From assembly GCA_022824495.1 (NCBI GenBank), contig JAJDZU010000011.1:1-64000 (forward strand): a stretch of DNA of 64,000 bases, given 5' to 3'. A program made the translations under genes and the position numbers. Of the stretch, positions 8,102 through 17,105 are shown one piece after another. This DNA is from Chloroflexota bacterium. GTDB taxonomy: Bacteria; Chloroflexota; UBA11872. A model generated the notes under the pieces. It had not been told where the DNA came from and did no database searches. It saw only the letters and a program-made list of their open reading frames with translations. Positions within the stretch are counted from its first letter, which is position 1, and every line of letters begins with the position of its first letter.

Positions 8102-9442
8102 CTACTCGGCCAGCAGCTGCGCCGCCCGGCTTTCGGCGGCCTGCGCATGTCGGCCCATGCCGAAATATCGGAATCCAAACGCGTGCATTCGGGCGGGATC
8201 ATAAAGATTGCGGCCGTCCACCAGCACGTCCCCGCGCATGGCCTCGCGCACGGCTGCCCAGTCCAGTTCTCGAAACTCATTCCACTCGGTAGCCAGCACA
8301 ATCGCGTCCGCCCCGGTCGCCGCCTCGAGCGCCGAGGTGTTGAATGTCACCGAGCGCCCGAGCACGGCCCGCGCCTTTGGGGTGGCCACGGGGTCGTAGG
8401 CGCGGACGCTGGCGCCCTCGCCGGCCAGCAGGTGGGCGATCTCGATGGCCGGCGCGTCGCGTACGTCATCGGTATTCGGCTTGAACGAGAGGCCCAGCAG
8501 CGCGACCTCGCGGCCACGCAGGCCGCCAAGCGCTTCGCGCAGCTTGCGAACGGCCGACCGCCGGGCGTCGCGATTGATCTCAATCACGGCACGCAGCAAC
8601 TGCGGATGCGCCCCATGCACCGAGCCCATGTGTTCCAGCGCGCGGACGTCCTTTGGAAAGCAACTGCCGCCCCAACCCAGCCCGGCATTCAGGTAGGCGG
8701 GACCCACGCGGCCGTCCAGCCCCATGCCGTGCGCCACCACCTCCACGTCCGCGTCCAGCGCCTCGCAGATCGCCGCAATCTCGTTGATAAACGAAATTCG
8801 CGTGGCCAGGAATGCATTGGAGGCGTACTTGATCATCTCGGCCGTCCGCAGGTCCGTCACGATCACCGGACAGTCGAAGGATCGGTACAACTCAGCCACA
8901 CGCTCGGCGGCGTCGGCGTCAGAGGATCCAATCACCACCCGGTCAGGGTGTAGGAAGTCTTGAACCGCGGTGCCCTCGCGCTGAAATTCCGGATTGGATA
9001 CCACCGGGAACCGTGCGCCGTCCGCCCGGTGTTCGTGAATGATCCGCGAAATCAGGTCGCTGGTCCCAATGGGCACGGTGCTCTTCGTCACAATCAGCGC
9101 GCCCTCCGAAAGGACGGGCGCCAGCGCCACCGCGGCGCTGTCCACGGCCAGCAGGCTGGCCTCGCCGGCGGCGCCCGTGGGCGTATCCACCGCGATGAAC
9201 ACAAACTCCCGATCGGGAACCGCGGCGGAATAGTCCGTGGTAAACGTCAGGCGTCCGGCGGTGACGTTGCGCGAAACCAGCGATTCGAGTCCCGGCTCAT
9301 AGATCGGCACGCGCCCCGCGTGCAGCCCGGCGATCTTGGCCTCGTCGATATCCAGGCACGCCACGTCGTGCCCCAGGTCGGCGAAGCACGCGCCCACCGA
9401 GAGCCCCACATAGCCGGTTCCGACAATGCAGATCGCGCTCAT
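8102..9442 (-). CDS. UDP-glucose 6-dehydrogenase family nucleotide-sugar dehydrogenase
   Basis: Oxidises UDP-glucose (or a similar NDP-sugar) to the uronate with two NAD+, feeding capsule or cell-surface glycan synthesis. The ATG at 9442 places the Rossmann motif GTGYVG at residues 8-13; the catalytic Cys is in GGSCFPKD near residue 261, and the central TEMIKYASNAF-like helix reads AEMIKYASNAF. Length, 446 residues, is normal for the family. UDP-N-acetylmannosamine dehydrogenases share these motifs, so substrate is by family likelihood. It lies directly upstream of the LysM protein. Confidence 0.9.
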   Translation of the reverse strand: MSAICIVGTGYVGLSVGACFADLGHDVACLDIDEAKIAGLHAGRVPIYEPGLESLVSRNVTAGRLTFTTDYSAAVPDREFVFIAVDTPTGAAGEASLLAVDSAAVALAPVLSEGALIVTKSTVPIGTSDLISRIIHEHRADGARFPVVSNPEFQREGTAVQDFLHPDRVVIGSSDADAAERVAELYRSFDCPVIVTDLRTAEMIKYASNAFLATRISFINEIAAICEALDADVEVVAHGMGLDGRVGPAYLNAGLGWGGSCFPKDVRALEHMGSVHGAHPQLLRAVIEINRDARRSAVRKLREALGGLRGREVALLGLSFKPNTDDVRDAPAIEIAHLLAGEGASVRAYDPVATPKARAVLGRSVTFNTSALEAATGADAIVLATEWNEFRELDWAAVREAMRGDVLVDGRNLYDPARMHAFGFRYFGMGRHAQAAESRAAQLLAE

Positions 9443-9495
9443 GGACCGATCATCGCACGCGGCGTCCAGCGCGCGGGACAATCTCCCTCAATGGC

Positions 9496-10478
9496 CTACG
9501 GTCGGACAACCGAGCCGCCGCCATCTTGAATCGCGCACCCATAGGGTCGTTCGCCCGCACAGTTCTGGCAATACCGCAGCACAGTCTGGTTCATGACGTC
9601 GCAGGACCGGCACTGACACTGCGCGGCGCCGCGCCATGCGCACCAGATTCGAGTCCGTCGGATGGCGAAGTTGTCCGCACCACCTGGCGAAACAGTACGT
9701 CCTGCATCTCGTTGACGCGATACATGATCCGGATGATGCGTGCCGCCGCAACAACCAAGGCTGCCGTTGAAATCACCTGCAGCACACCGGCGGCATACAG
9801 CTGGGTGACACCGTCAAGGAAGCGATAGTAATCCCAACCCCCCGACATTACAGCCGGAGCGAAACCAAGCGTCATCCAGGCAATCTCAAGGGCAATCCAC
9901 CAGACCAGCACGGATCTCCAATCAAGCGGCAGGGTCCCGTTGGTGGAGCGTGCGCCGCTGGAAACCCACAGGCGACTGACGACGACAAAAGGTCCCACGA
10001 GGCTGGCGGCCGCCGCCGCATGGAGCGCGACGTGTAATTGCCAAGCGTTCGAATCGGTTTCGCGGACGACAACGTAGGTCACTGCCAACGCAGGGAACAG
10101 AACGAACAGGGAAAGGAGCAGCAATTCCGATCGTGGTCGCATGTCGGGCGCCGGGAGCACGCGCAGGTTTCCAATCGCCTGGAACAGCCAGATCAGGAAT
10201 GCGATACACGCCAGGACCAGGCCGAGCACCCCGAATCCGCCGACCACGGCCAGGACTTCAAACCAGATGTACACGGACAGCCGGAGCTCCTCGTAGGCCT
10301 CAGCGCCCTGATCTGCCAGCGCGGCGCCCTGCGCGATGAAGAACACGCTTGAAATCAGCAGCGCCGTCGCCAAGAGAGTCACTGAGATGCCGATTGTGCA
10401 ACTGGCAAACAGCGCCGGCTGTCGGTTCCGCCAATAGCCGCGGAGCGCTGTTTCGGCAGCGTGGCTCGAAGTCGACAT
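9496..10478 (-). pseudogene. DUF4328-like multi-pass membrane protein, copy A, frameshifted before its zinc ribbon
   Basis: First of three tandem paralogs. The uninterrupted frame (10478 down to 9591) has about six hydrophobic segments and the loop IGNLRVLPAPDMRPRSELLL, matching copy B (SVANLRVLPVSDLRLPSG). In this frame the protein ends before any zinc ribbon. The missing ribbon lies in a neighbouring frame downstream: CQCRSCDVMNQTVLRYCQNCAGER, ending at 9496. A single lost base around 9610-9640 would explain it. The membrane part may still be made; alternatively ribosomal slippage or a sequence error. Function unknown. Confidence 0.65.
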
Positions 10479-10730
10479 GATGCCCTCATGATGGCACTCG
10501 CGCATCCGATTCGGGGACTACTCGACGCGCCGCGGCCGCTGCATTCCCGACACCTGCGTTGGGCCAACTCGTTTCGTGATTCAATTCAGCGCCAATGCAC
10601 GAGAATGGTCCCGGACGGTGCGAGCCGGCGTGCGGCTTTCAATCCCGCCGGTCAACGTGGCTGAGCGTCACTCACCCTGCCGACCATGGCCTGAGGCGCC
10701 AACGGGCACCCCACGTGAGGCGGTTGCGGC

Positions 10731-11768
10731 CTATTGCCGTTCGCTCGCGCAGTTCTGGCAGAACCGCAGGGCGGTCGGGTTCAAGAAGTCGCACGACGCG
10801 CACTGCCACTGCGCGGCGGCGCGAGTCTCATGTGACGCGCCTCGGCGCTCTATCTTCGGCGTTGGCTCCGGAAGGTTACGCGCTAGCCCGTCCTGCATCG
10901 CGTTGATGCGGAACATGATGCGAATGATGAAAATTGCCGCTACCACAAGGGCTGTGGCCAGAGCTAGTTCGAGAAGGCCGCGAACAACATAGAAGCTCAA
11001 CACCCCCACATGGTTGTTCCAGGTAGGCGCTGGCAGCACCGTGTACAGAACCCAGGCAACCCACCCGGAGACGTAGGCCGACCACCAAACAAGAACGCCG
11101 CCCCATACTGGCGGCTCCGATCCCTCGGTTCCCTGCGTGCTGCTGGCTACCCAGAGGCGGCGAATGACAACAAACGGCAGAGTCAAGCTCATCGTCACCG
11201 CCACGGCCAGCGCGACTTTGAGCGCCGTGGCCTCCGGGTAAGTCAGGCGCAGCCAGGTGAAGGCCCAAACAAGCGCCGGAGTGAGCAGGACTGGCGGAGC
11301 GAGCAAGAGACCCGATGGCAAACGAAGGTCGGAAACTGGTAGCACGCGCAGATTTGCCACGGAGCGAGCAAGCCAGAACGTCAATGCAATGCCTGCGAGC
11401 GCTGTGGCGACAATCCCGGCGGCGGCGACCAACCCCACGTAGATCCTCCAACTGTTCACCGACGGCGACATCGCGCGGTATGCGTCGGTTCCCTGACTTG
11501 TCACGATCGCGCCAGCTGCGAAGTTGGAGATCGCGAGAGTCAGGAAAGGAGGCGCGAGCAGGACCGTGCCGAGAATGACCAGCGCCCTAGCAACAAGAGC
11601 GCGACGTCGGTTTGAGCGATAGGCGCGCATCAGTGATCGCGCAGCCCCGACGTCGCCCGGGTCACCAGTCGCCCTTTGGCTCGTCGGCGAGGCGCCCGCC
11701 GCGTGGGCAACGCGAAATCCGAAGCCTTCGGTTCCATGCTTGCGATCAGGCCGCCGGTCAGCTCCCAA
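10731..11768 (-). CDS. DUF4328-like multi-pass membrane protein with C-terminal zinc ribbon, copy B
   Basis: Second paralog. Membrane segments begin after RSNRRRALVARALV; the likely real start is the ATG at 11630 (MRAYRSNRRRAL), since the upstream extension looks unconserved. About six helices are seen, with the conserved cytoplasmic loop LARSVANLRVLPVSDL between the second and third. The C-terminus is a CxxC-CxxC ribbon, WQCASCDFLNPTALRFCQNC, probably binding one zinc in the cytoplasm. DUF4328 has no known function; a role in sensing or assembly is a guess. The gap to copy A is 225 bp with no other gene seen. Confidence 0.75.
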   Translation of the reverse strand: MGADRRPDRKHGTEGFGFRVAHAAGASPTSQRATGDPGDVGAARSLMRAYRSNRRRALVARALVILGTVLLAPPFLTLAISNFAAGAIVTSQGTDAYRAMSPSVNSWRIYVGLVAAAGIVATALAGIALTFWLARSVANLRVLPVSDLRLPSGLLLAPPVLLTPALVWAFTWLRLTYPEATALKVALAVAVTMSLTLPFVVIRRLWVASSTQGTEGSEPPVWGGVLVWWSAYVSGWVAWVLYTVLPAPTWNNHVGVLSFYVVRGLLELALATALVVAAIFIIRIMFRINAMQDGLARNLPEPTPKIERRGASHETRAAAQWQCASCDFLNPTALRFCQNCASERQ

Positions 11769-11804
11769 AACTCACCGTCGACTGCAGGCGAGAAGTACGT
11801 ACAG

Positions 11805-12806
11805 CTACCCCCGTTCGCCCGCGCAGTTCTGGCAGAACCGCAGGGCGGTCGGGTTCTGGAATTCGCAGTGTCGACACTGCCACCGGACGGGAGTCTGCCG
11901 CGCGGGCGGGACGACGGGCGCTGGCGGATCGGGGGAGGCTTCCGATGAGTTCACGGTCGCAACCGTTGGTTCCCCGATCTTCTCGCTGGTGTCAGGGGCA
12001 GGCGGCGTGGGAAGGGTGCGCGCCAGAAGTTCCTGCATGGCGTTGACGCGGGACATGATGCGAACGATGAGAACCGCGGCCGTTGCCAGCGAGACTCCGG
12101 CAACCAGTTCAAACACCCCGTTGGCCAGCGCCAACATCGTCCCTTCGAGGGGATGGGATACGGCGAGCCGCGACGAAATCCAGAAGACTGTGAAGGCGGC
12201 CCACCAGATCCTGACGCCCTCCCAAACAGGCCCGCGTGTGCCGTCGGGGCCGCCAAGGCCGCTCCCCGCCAGCCAAAGACGACGGACGACGTGGTAGGGC
12301 CCGACCATGCAGGCGACGACCACCGCGGTTGCAGCCAGCGGACGCGCCCAGCCGTCCAAGGCTTCGTGGACCGCGAACAGCGCTGGAAGCAGCACCACGA
12401 ATGAAGCCACGGCCCAGCTTGGCCGCGCACGCACACTCGGAGTTCCAAGCGCACGCAGGTTCGCCGCGGCTTGACCAAGCCAGTGCAGGAAGGCCAACCC
12501 GGCCACGAGCATGATTCCGTACCACACACTTCGGGTCGGAATCAAAACTCTCTCGATTTCAGCCAGCGGGCCGCGCCCCCAGTCATTTACGCGGGGATAG
12601 ACGTGTTGCAGCGGGAGCCAGTCGGGCGCCGCCAGCAACACCCCCGTGGCAACGTAGGCAGTGCCCCGCACAAGCATGTCGACCACACCGACGGCGGTGC
12701 ACAAGACAATCAGTCCGCAGGTCACGCGCGCGACGCGTCGTAGTGAGCGGAATTCTCCTGCCGGCTTTGGCGAAGCGGAAGCGGGCGGTGTGGCAGCCGC
12801 CGTCAT
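11805..12806 (-). CDS. DUF4328-like multi-pass membrane protein with C-terminal zinc ribbon, copy C
   Basis: Third paralog, 333 residues, with the same layout: about six hydrophobic segments, the loop LGQAAANLRALGTPSVRARPSW, a long Pro/Thr-rich spacer, and the ribbon WQCRHCEFQNPTALRFCQNC at the extreme C-terminus. It is more diverged from A and B than they are from one another. Its start overlaps by four bases the end of the TrkA-C fragment upstream on the same strand, suggesting co-translation. Function unknown. Confidence 0.75.
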   Translation of the reverse strand: MTAAATPPASASPKPAGEFRSLRRVARVTCGLIVLCTAVGVVDMLVRGTAYVATGVLLAAPDWLPLQHVYPRVNDWGRGPLAEIERVLIPTRSVWYGIMLVAGLAFLHWLGQAAANLRALGTPSVRARPSWAVASFVVLLPALFAVHEALDGWARPLAATAVVVACMVGPYHVVRRLWLAGSGLGGPDGTRGPVWEGVRIWWAAFTVFWISSRLAVSHPLEGTMLALANGVFELVAGVSLATAAVLIVRIMSRVNAMQELLARTLPTPPAPDTSEKIGEPTVATVNSSEASPDPPAPVVPPARQTPVRWQCRHCEFQNPTALRFCQNCAGERG

Positions 12807-13195
12807 TTGCCAGCCTGCTCCGCAAACCGCCGAACGTTGGGCGGCGGGCCGATCATGACCAGGACGTCGAGCGGACGAAGCGCCTCGTCTCGGGCCGGCA
12901 GGAATTGCTGTCCACCGTCACGCCCAATGCCCGTCACCTCGACACCGTGTCGACGCAGGCCAACGTCGCCGATAGTGCGGCCCATGTACGAACCGTCGGG
13001 CGCGATGGACACCTCTCGAATGGTCATGCCCTTGGACTTCTCATCCAGCAGCTCCGAGAGTGCCCCGGCCAAATTGGGCTTGAGCACATACGAGGCCATA
13101 GGTTGGGCGTTGGCCGTGCGCGTCGAGAACACCCGCGTGGCCCCGGCCACCGTCCGTCGATCAACGGTCTCGTTGGTGATTGCCCTGGCGATCAC
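12803..13195 (-). pseudogene. TrkA-C (RCK) fragment of a potassium channel/transporter regulator, N-terminally truncated
   Basis: The 130 residues align with the end of a TrkA-N/RCK domain (PVIARAITNE...DRRTVAGATRVFS) followed by a complete TrkA-C domain (MTIREVSIAPDGSYMGRTIGDVGLRRHGVEVTGI... RPLDVLVMIGPP). The NAD-binding GxGxxG half and any pore helices are missing. The reading frame is the same as that of arsA upstream and is separated from it only by the arsA stop, so the truncation junction lies near 13200-13220. It may be expressed from the GTG at 13195 as a lone ligand-binding domain, but is more likely a remnant. Confidence 0.65.
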
Positions 13196-13219
13196 GGGGA
13201 TAGGGGCGGCGGCGGCGCG

Positions 13220-14437
13220 CTAGTCGCTGGGGCTCCGGGCGGCCGACGCGGTTGGCTGGCGCGGCGAAAAGCGGATGCGGAGTTGACCGTCCTCCAGGCG
13301 GGCGCCGCTGTGGGTCATCCGGGCCAGCACGCGCGGCAGCACGATGTTGCGGCGGGCGGCGCCCATGCGGATGACCAATTCGTCCCCGCGACGAATAAGG
13401 GAAGCGTTTGACTTCTCCAGGAACGGCGCCGGGATGCGGAATTCAAAGCCGCCCTTCACTTCCGCAATCTCGTACGGCTTGTAGTCAATCAGCCGCTCGG
13501 CCGGTTCGGAGGTGGCGTGCATCTGGCCGCCCATGACGCGAAGGCGCTCGAGCCCAACCACTTCCTCGGCGAACTGATGGACCTGCAGAATCGGGATTGG
13601 GTCGAACATGGCGTGGATGTCACCCAGGTAGGGCGCCTGCATGGCACGGCGCTGCTCGGCGAAGCGCCCCTCGGCCTCCTCGGGCACTACGCGGTTCACA
13701 ATCACCGCGTCGGTGATGTGGTCGTACAGGGTCAGGTAGGTGTAGCTGCGCTGGGCCTCCCGGATCACCATGCGCTCGGGGTTAACCACCAGGCGCACGG
13801 TTGTCGTGTTTGAGGCGGTCAGGGTGTCGTGCAGCTGCTGCAATTCGTCCACCAAGTCGGTCATGGCCTCGAACACGTCGTCCTCGGGCAGCGGCAGGTC
13901 GGTGACGCGGCGGGCCATCGGCCGCACCATGCGGGCCAGGTGGCGGTTGATGGGCAGCAGTTTGTCCAGCCACCAGCGGCCGACTTCCGGGAACGCCAGC
14001 AACCGCAGGGTCTCGCCCGTGGGTGCGCAGTCCACCACCACCACGTCGTACTCGCCCGAGGAAGCGTGCCGGTTCACCCAGAGCAGGTTGGCCAGTTCCT
14101 CCATGCCCGGAAAGACGGCAATCTCATCGGCCAGCACGTTGTCCATGCCGCGCCAGGTCAGCACGGCTTCCACCCAGTTCTGCACCGTGCCCCAATACGT
14201 TTCAAGGTTGTAGTACACGTCGCATTCCTGCGCCCACAGGTTGTCAACCACGGGCTTGGGAACCGGTCCCAACGGGGTGTCCAGCGAGTCGCCCAGGCTA
14301 TGCGCGGTGTCGGTGCTGAGCACGACGGTTCGCAGGCCGGCGTCGGCGCAGCGCAGCGCCGCCGCCGCGGCCACGCTGGTCTTACCCACGCCCCCCTTGC
14401 CGGTATAGAGCAGGATGCGCGGCGAGCGCTTAGTCAT
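13220..14437 (-). CDS. ArsA/Get3-family anion-transporting-type ATPase
   Basis: A 405-residue SIMIBI-class ATPase. The deviant Walker A GKGGVGKT is at residues 13-20 with the first signature Lys; switch I shows STDTAHSLGDSLD, and switch II VDCAPTGETLRLL. The C-terminal 90 residues (GGFEFRIPAPFLEKSN...) form the HSP20-like domain found in many bacterial ArsA homologs. Family roles range from arsenite efflux to tail-anchored protein targeting; with no arsB, arsR or arsC nearby, arsenic resistance is not supported. It overlaps the 3' end of selD by eight bases, so the two are cotranscribed. Confidence 0.88.
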   Translation of the reverse strand: MTKRSPRILLYTGKGGVGKTSVAAAAALRCADAGLRTVVLSTDTAHSLGDSLDTPLGPVPKPVVDNLWAQECDVYYNLETYWGTVQNWVEAVLTWRGMDNVLADEIAVFPGMEELANLLWVNRHASSGEYDVVVVDCAPTGETLRLLAFPEVGRWWLDKLLPINRHLARMVRPMARRVTDLPLPEDDVFEAMTDLVDELQQLHDTLTASNTTTVRLVVNPERMVIREAQRSYTYLTLYDHITDAVIVNRVVPEEAEGRFAEQRRAMQAPYLGDIHAMFDPIPILQVHQFAEEVVGLERLRVMGGQMHATSEPAERLIDYKPYEIAEVKGGFEFRIPAPFLEKSNASLIRRGDELVIRMGAARRNIVLPRVLARMTHSGARLEDGQLRIRFSPRQPTASAARSPSD

Positions 14438-15509
14438 CGTTGTCGTCGAGGGTGTCCATCGGGCGAACGTACATCAAGTATGAGTCTCGTGCGGTAATCC
14501 GGCCCACGGTGGCCGCCGGTGCACCGGCGTGCTCAAGGGCATGCCGCAGCGCGGCTTCGTCCTCCGGCGGAATCGCAATCAGCAGCCCGCCGCTCGTTTG
14601 CGCATCGGCCAGCAGAAGACGCGCGGGCCGATCCACCGCCGCGTGCCAGCGAACATCGCCTTCCAGCGAGGCCAGGTTGCGCTCGGTCCCGCCGGGAACC
14701 TCATCGGCGGCAATCAGCGACCAGACCTCGGGCAGCGTTGGGATTCTGTCAGCGTAAACCTCAGCCGAGACGCCGCTGGCGTTCAGCATCTCGCGCAGGT
14801 GACCCAGCAGGCCGTAGCCCGTCACGTCGGTTACGGCGTGCGCGCCATGATCGCTGGCGGCCCTGGCCGCTGCCGCATTGAGTGTGGTCATGGACTCGAC
14901 CGCTGCATCCAGCGCGGCCTGGCTGGCGGCGTCGAACTTGCCTGCGGTTGTGATGATCCCGGTGCCCAGCGGCTTCGTCAGCACCAGCAGATCGTCCGGA
15001 CGCGCTCCCGCGTTCGTGCTGACGGCGTCCGGATCCACGGTTCCGAGCACCGCCAGGCCGAACTTGGGCTCGGGATCGTCGATCGAATGCCCGCCGCCAA
15101 TCACCGCCCCGGCTTCCCGCACCTTGTCAGCGGCGCCCTGCTGCACCTCGGCCAGCAGATCCAGCGGCAGCGTTCCGCGCGGCCAGCCGGCAATGTTGAG
15201 CGCCAGGATTGGCGTGGCGCCCATGGCGTAGAGGTCGCTCAGGGCGTTCGCGGCGGCGATGGCGCCAAAGCTATAGGCGTCATCCACGATCGGCGTAAAG
15301 ACGTCTGTCGTAAGGGCAACGGCCAGGTCGTCGCGAAGCCGGAACACGGCGGCGTCGTCCATGCCCTGCCCCCCGACCAGCAGGTCGGGCGACACCATCG
15401 GCGGCATCAGGCGCAGCACGTGCGCCAGCTCGTCAGGGCTGAGCTTGCAGGCTCAGCCGGCGCCGTGGGCGTACCGGGTAAGTTTGAGCGGCGTGTGTTC
15501 GCTATGCAT
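14430..15509 (-). CDS. selD: Selenide, water dikinase with selenocysteine at residue 19
   Basis: Makes selenophosphate from selenide and ATP, the selenium donor for tRNA-Sec. The naive frame begins at MLRLMPP, but the conserved N-terminus lies upstream: from ATG at 15507-15509 it reads MHSEHTPLKLTRYAHGAG-TGA-ACKLSP. The TGA (15453-15455) is exactly at the catalytic Cys/Sec of SelD (family GAGCACK), so it is read as selenocysteine. Downstream are GGGHSIDDPEPKFGLAVLG and DVTGYGLLGH, the normal ATP and substrate motifs; full length 359 residues. A hairpin follows the TGA at once. It is cotranscribed with arsA. Confidence 0.92.
15421..15449 (-). promoter_or_regulatory. Putative bacterial SECIS hairpin in selD
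   Basis: Starting four bases after the selD TGA, the mRNA can fold UGC-A-AGCUC, loop AGCCCUGAC, GAGCU-GGC-GCA. The AGCUC/GAGCU stem is perfect and the closing UGC/GCA pairs. Bacterial SECIS elements sit directly downstream of UGA and bind SelB through the apical loop. Size and distance fit; the loop sequence has not been tested. Confidence 0.5.
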
Positions 15510-15580
15510 CTCTGCACGGTAGCGTAACGCCGCCGCCCGGAATCTTCGTTCTTGCACTCGAAGGCCCCCAGGATTTAGCC

Positions 15581-16909
15581 GTGCCGTCACTGTCGCCGTG
15601 CGCCCGAGCCAGCCAGCGCGTTATTGCATTGGCCCTGGCGGTCGGGCTGCTGTTGGCGGGCGCCGGACAGGCCGCCGCCGCACCGCCGCCGAACGCCACG
15701 CCGGTGACGGGCGGCGCCTTCTTCCAGCCCGGGGATACGGACGGCCTTGGATTCGCACTCCGAAATTACGTCGACGGCCCGGCCTTCTACGATGCATTTC
15801 TTCGTTTCGGCGGCGCCCGGACGCTCGGACCCGCGGTGTCGCGGCCCTGGATTGACGACGGTGGCTTCGCCTATCAGCTGACACAGCGTGCCCTGCTTCA
15901 GTGGTCGCCCTCGGACGATCGGGTGGGGATTGCCAACCTCTTCGAGCTCCTCAACCGCAGTGGATTTGCCGCTGAACTCGAGGCGCGTCACATTCCCGCG
16001 GCCGAAGCACCACCGTCCCGTCCGCCCGAGTTTGCGAGACAGGCACGGCTGGCCTGGCTGACGGACCGAGCTATAGCCGAGACCTTTGCCAACAATCCGC
16101 TGGAGCTCGGAAACCTGGACGCCAGCATTGAGTTTCACGGCTTGCCGATGTCGCGTCCGGTGCGATTGGGACCGTTCGTGGTTCAACGCTTCCAACGGAC
16201 GGCGCTGCAGCACTGGGTGGAGGAGGTGGAGGGAGGGCAACCGGTTGGCTCGGTCGTGCTGGTGAACGCGGGCGATATCTACCGCGATCTCGCGTTGCCA
16301 GACGATCTGCTGGCGACGCCGCACGCCTCGGACCAGAGCGCGGTGCTGGATGTCCGTCTGGATCCGCCCGAGGCGGCCGGCCTCGTTCCGGCCAGGGTCG
16401 CGTTGCGCACGTACAACACGACCAACCACCTCCTGCGCACGGCGCTGGCGCTGCTGGAGAGCGTGGACGCCAACGCAGCCGCGCTAGAGCTGGCGGAACG
16501 TGATCAACTCGCCATTGAATTCGAATCGATGACCGAAGGGGTGCTGGCCTCGTTTAATCCCGCGCTGGGCATTCGGGTCAACGACGGCTTACGTGCTGAA
16601 GACCCGATCCCTCTCGCGGCGGTGCTGGCGCACGAACTTCGACACTTCGAGGACTACAAGCTCGGCCAGCTTGGCGACGACGCCCAGGATTGTCTGGAAG
16701 CGGAGGCACGCGCGCTGCAACGGGAGGCCGAGACCTGGACCGCACTGATTGCCGCCACCGATCAGTCGCTCCACGAGACCTTGCTCGTCCGCATCGAAAC
16801 CAGGCGCGCCGCGGTTGCCGGGGAGGGCACGGAGGCCATTGAACGTCTGGCCAGGCGCCTCTACCGCGAAGTCTGCGTGAAAAGGGCGATCCAGATCGCC
16901 AAGAGTTGA
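15581..16909 (+). CDS. Secreted putative zinc metallopeptidase with N-terminal repeat-like domain
   Basis: A 442-residue exported protein: signal peptide with hydrophobic core ALALAVGLLLAGAGQAAAA. Residues about 45-235 form a domain (FQPGDTDGLGFAL...GGARTLGPAVSRPW, GLPMSRPVRLGPFVVQRFQR) also seen at the front of the serine hydrolase at 24.9 kb. The C-terminal half carries HELRH at residues 351-355 within VLAHELRHFEDYK, the HExxH zinc motif, with downstream Glu residues (CLEAEARAL, 371-379) as candidate third ligand. Peptidase action is inferred from this motif only. Divergent from selD with a 71-bp gap. Confidence 0.7.
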   Translation: MPSLSPCARASQRVIALALAVGLLLAGAGQAAAAPPPNATPVTGGAFFQPGDTDGLGFALRNYVDGPAFYDAFLRFGGARTLGPAVSRPWIDDGGFAYQLTQRALLQWSPSDDRVGIANLFELLNRSGFAAELEARHIPAAEAPPSRPPEFARQARLAWLTDRAIAETFANNPLELGNLDASIEFHGLPMSRPVRLGPFVVQRFQRTALQHWVEEVEGGQPVGSVVLVNAGDIYRDLALPDDLLATPHASDQSAVLDVRLDPPEAAGLVPARVALRTYNTTNHLLRTALALLESVDANAAALELAERDQLAIEFESMTEGVLASFNPALGIRVNDGLRAEDPIPLAAVLAHELRHFEDYKLGQLGDDAQDCLEAEARALQREAETWTALIAATDQSLHETLLVRIETRRAAVAGEGTEAIERLARRLYREVCVKRAIQIAKS

Positions 16910-17105
16910 TCGTTGGCGCCACGGCAAGGCTCCGCGGCACGCCGGGAAGCGTTCGACGTCCCAACGACTCCGCGGCACGGCGGTTCGCTCGTCGTAAGCT
17001 ATTGGGGGCTCGGTCCCGGCGCACGGGTCCGGCCGCACCCGGTCCGATAGCCCGCAACGTCTGTCTGGCATCACAATCGATGCCACTCCCTCCTCGAACG
17101 GTCCC

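Noticed and set aside
13220-14437. Arsenic resistance function for the ArsA-like ATPase
   Set aside because: No arsR, arsB, arsC or arsD nearby; bacterial ArsA homologs with the HSP20-like tail are widespread without arsenic roles.
16910-17105. Possible T-box leader before tyrS
   Set aside because: GC-rich stems exist but the T-box consensus and specifier-loop layout are not found.
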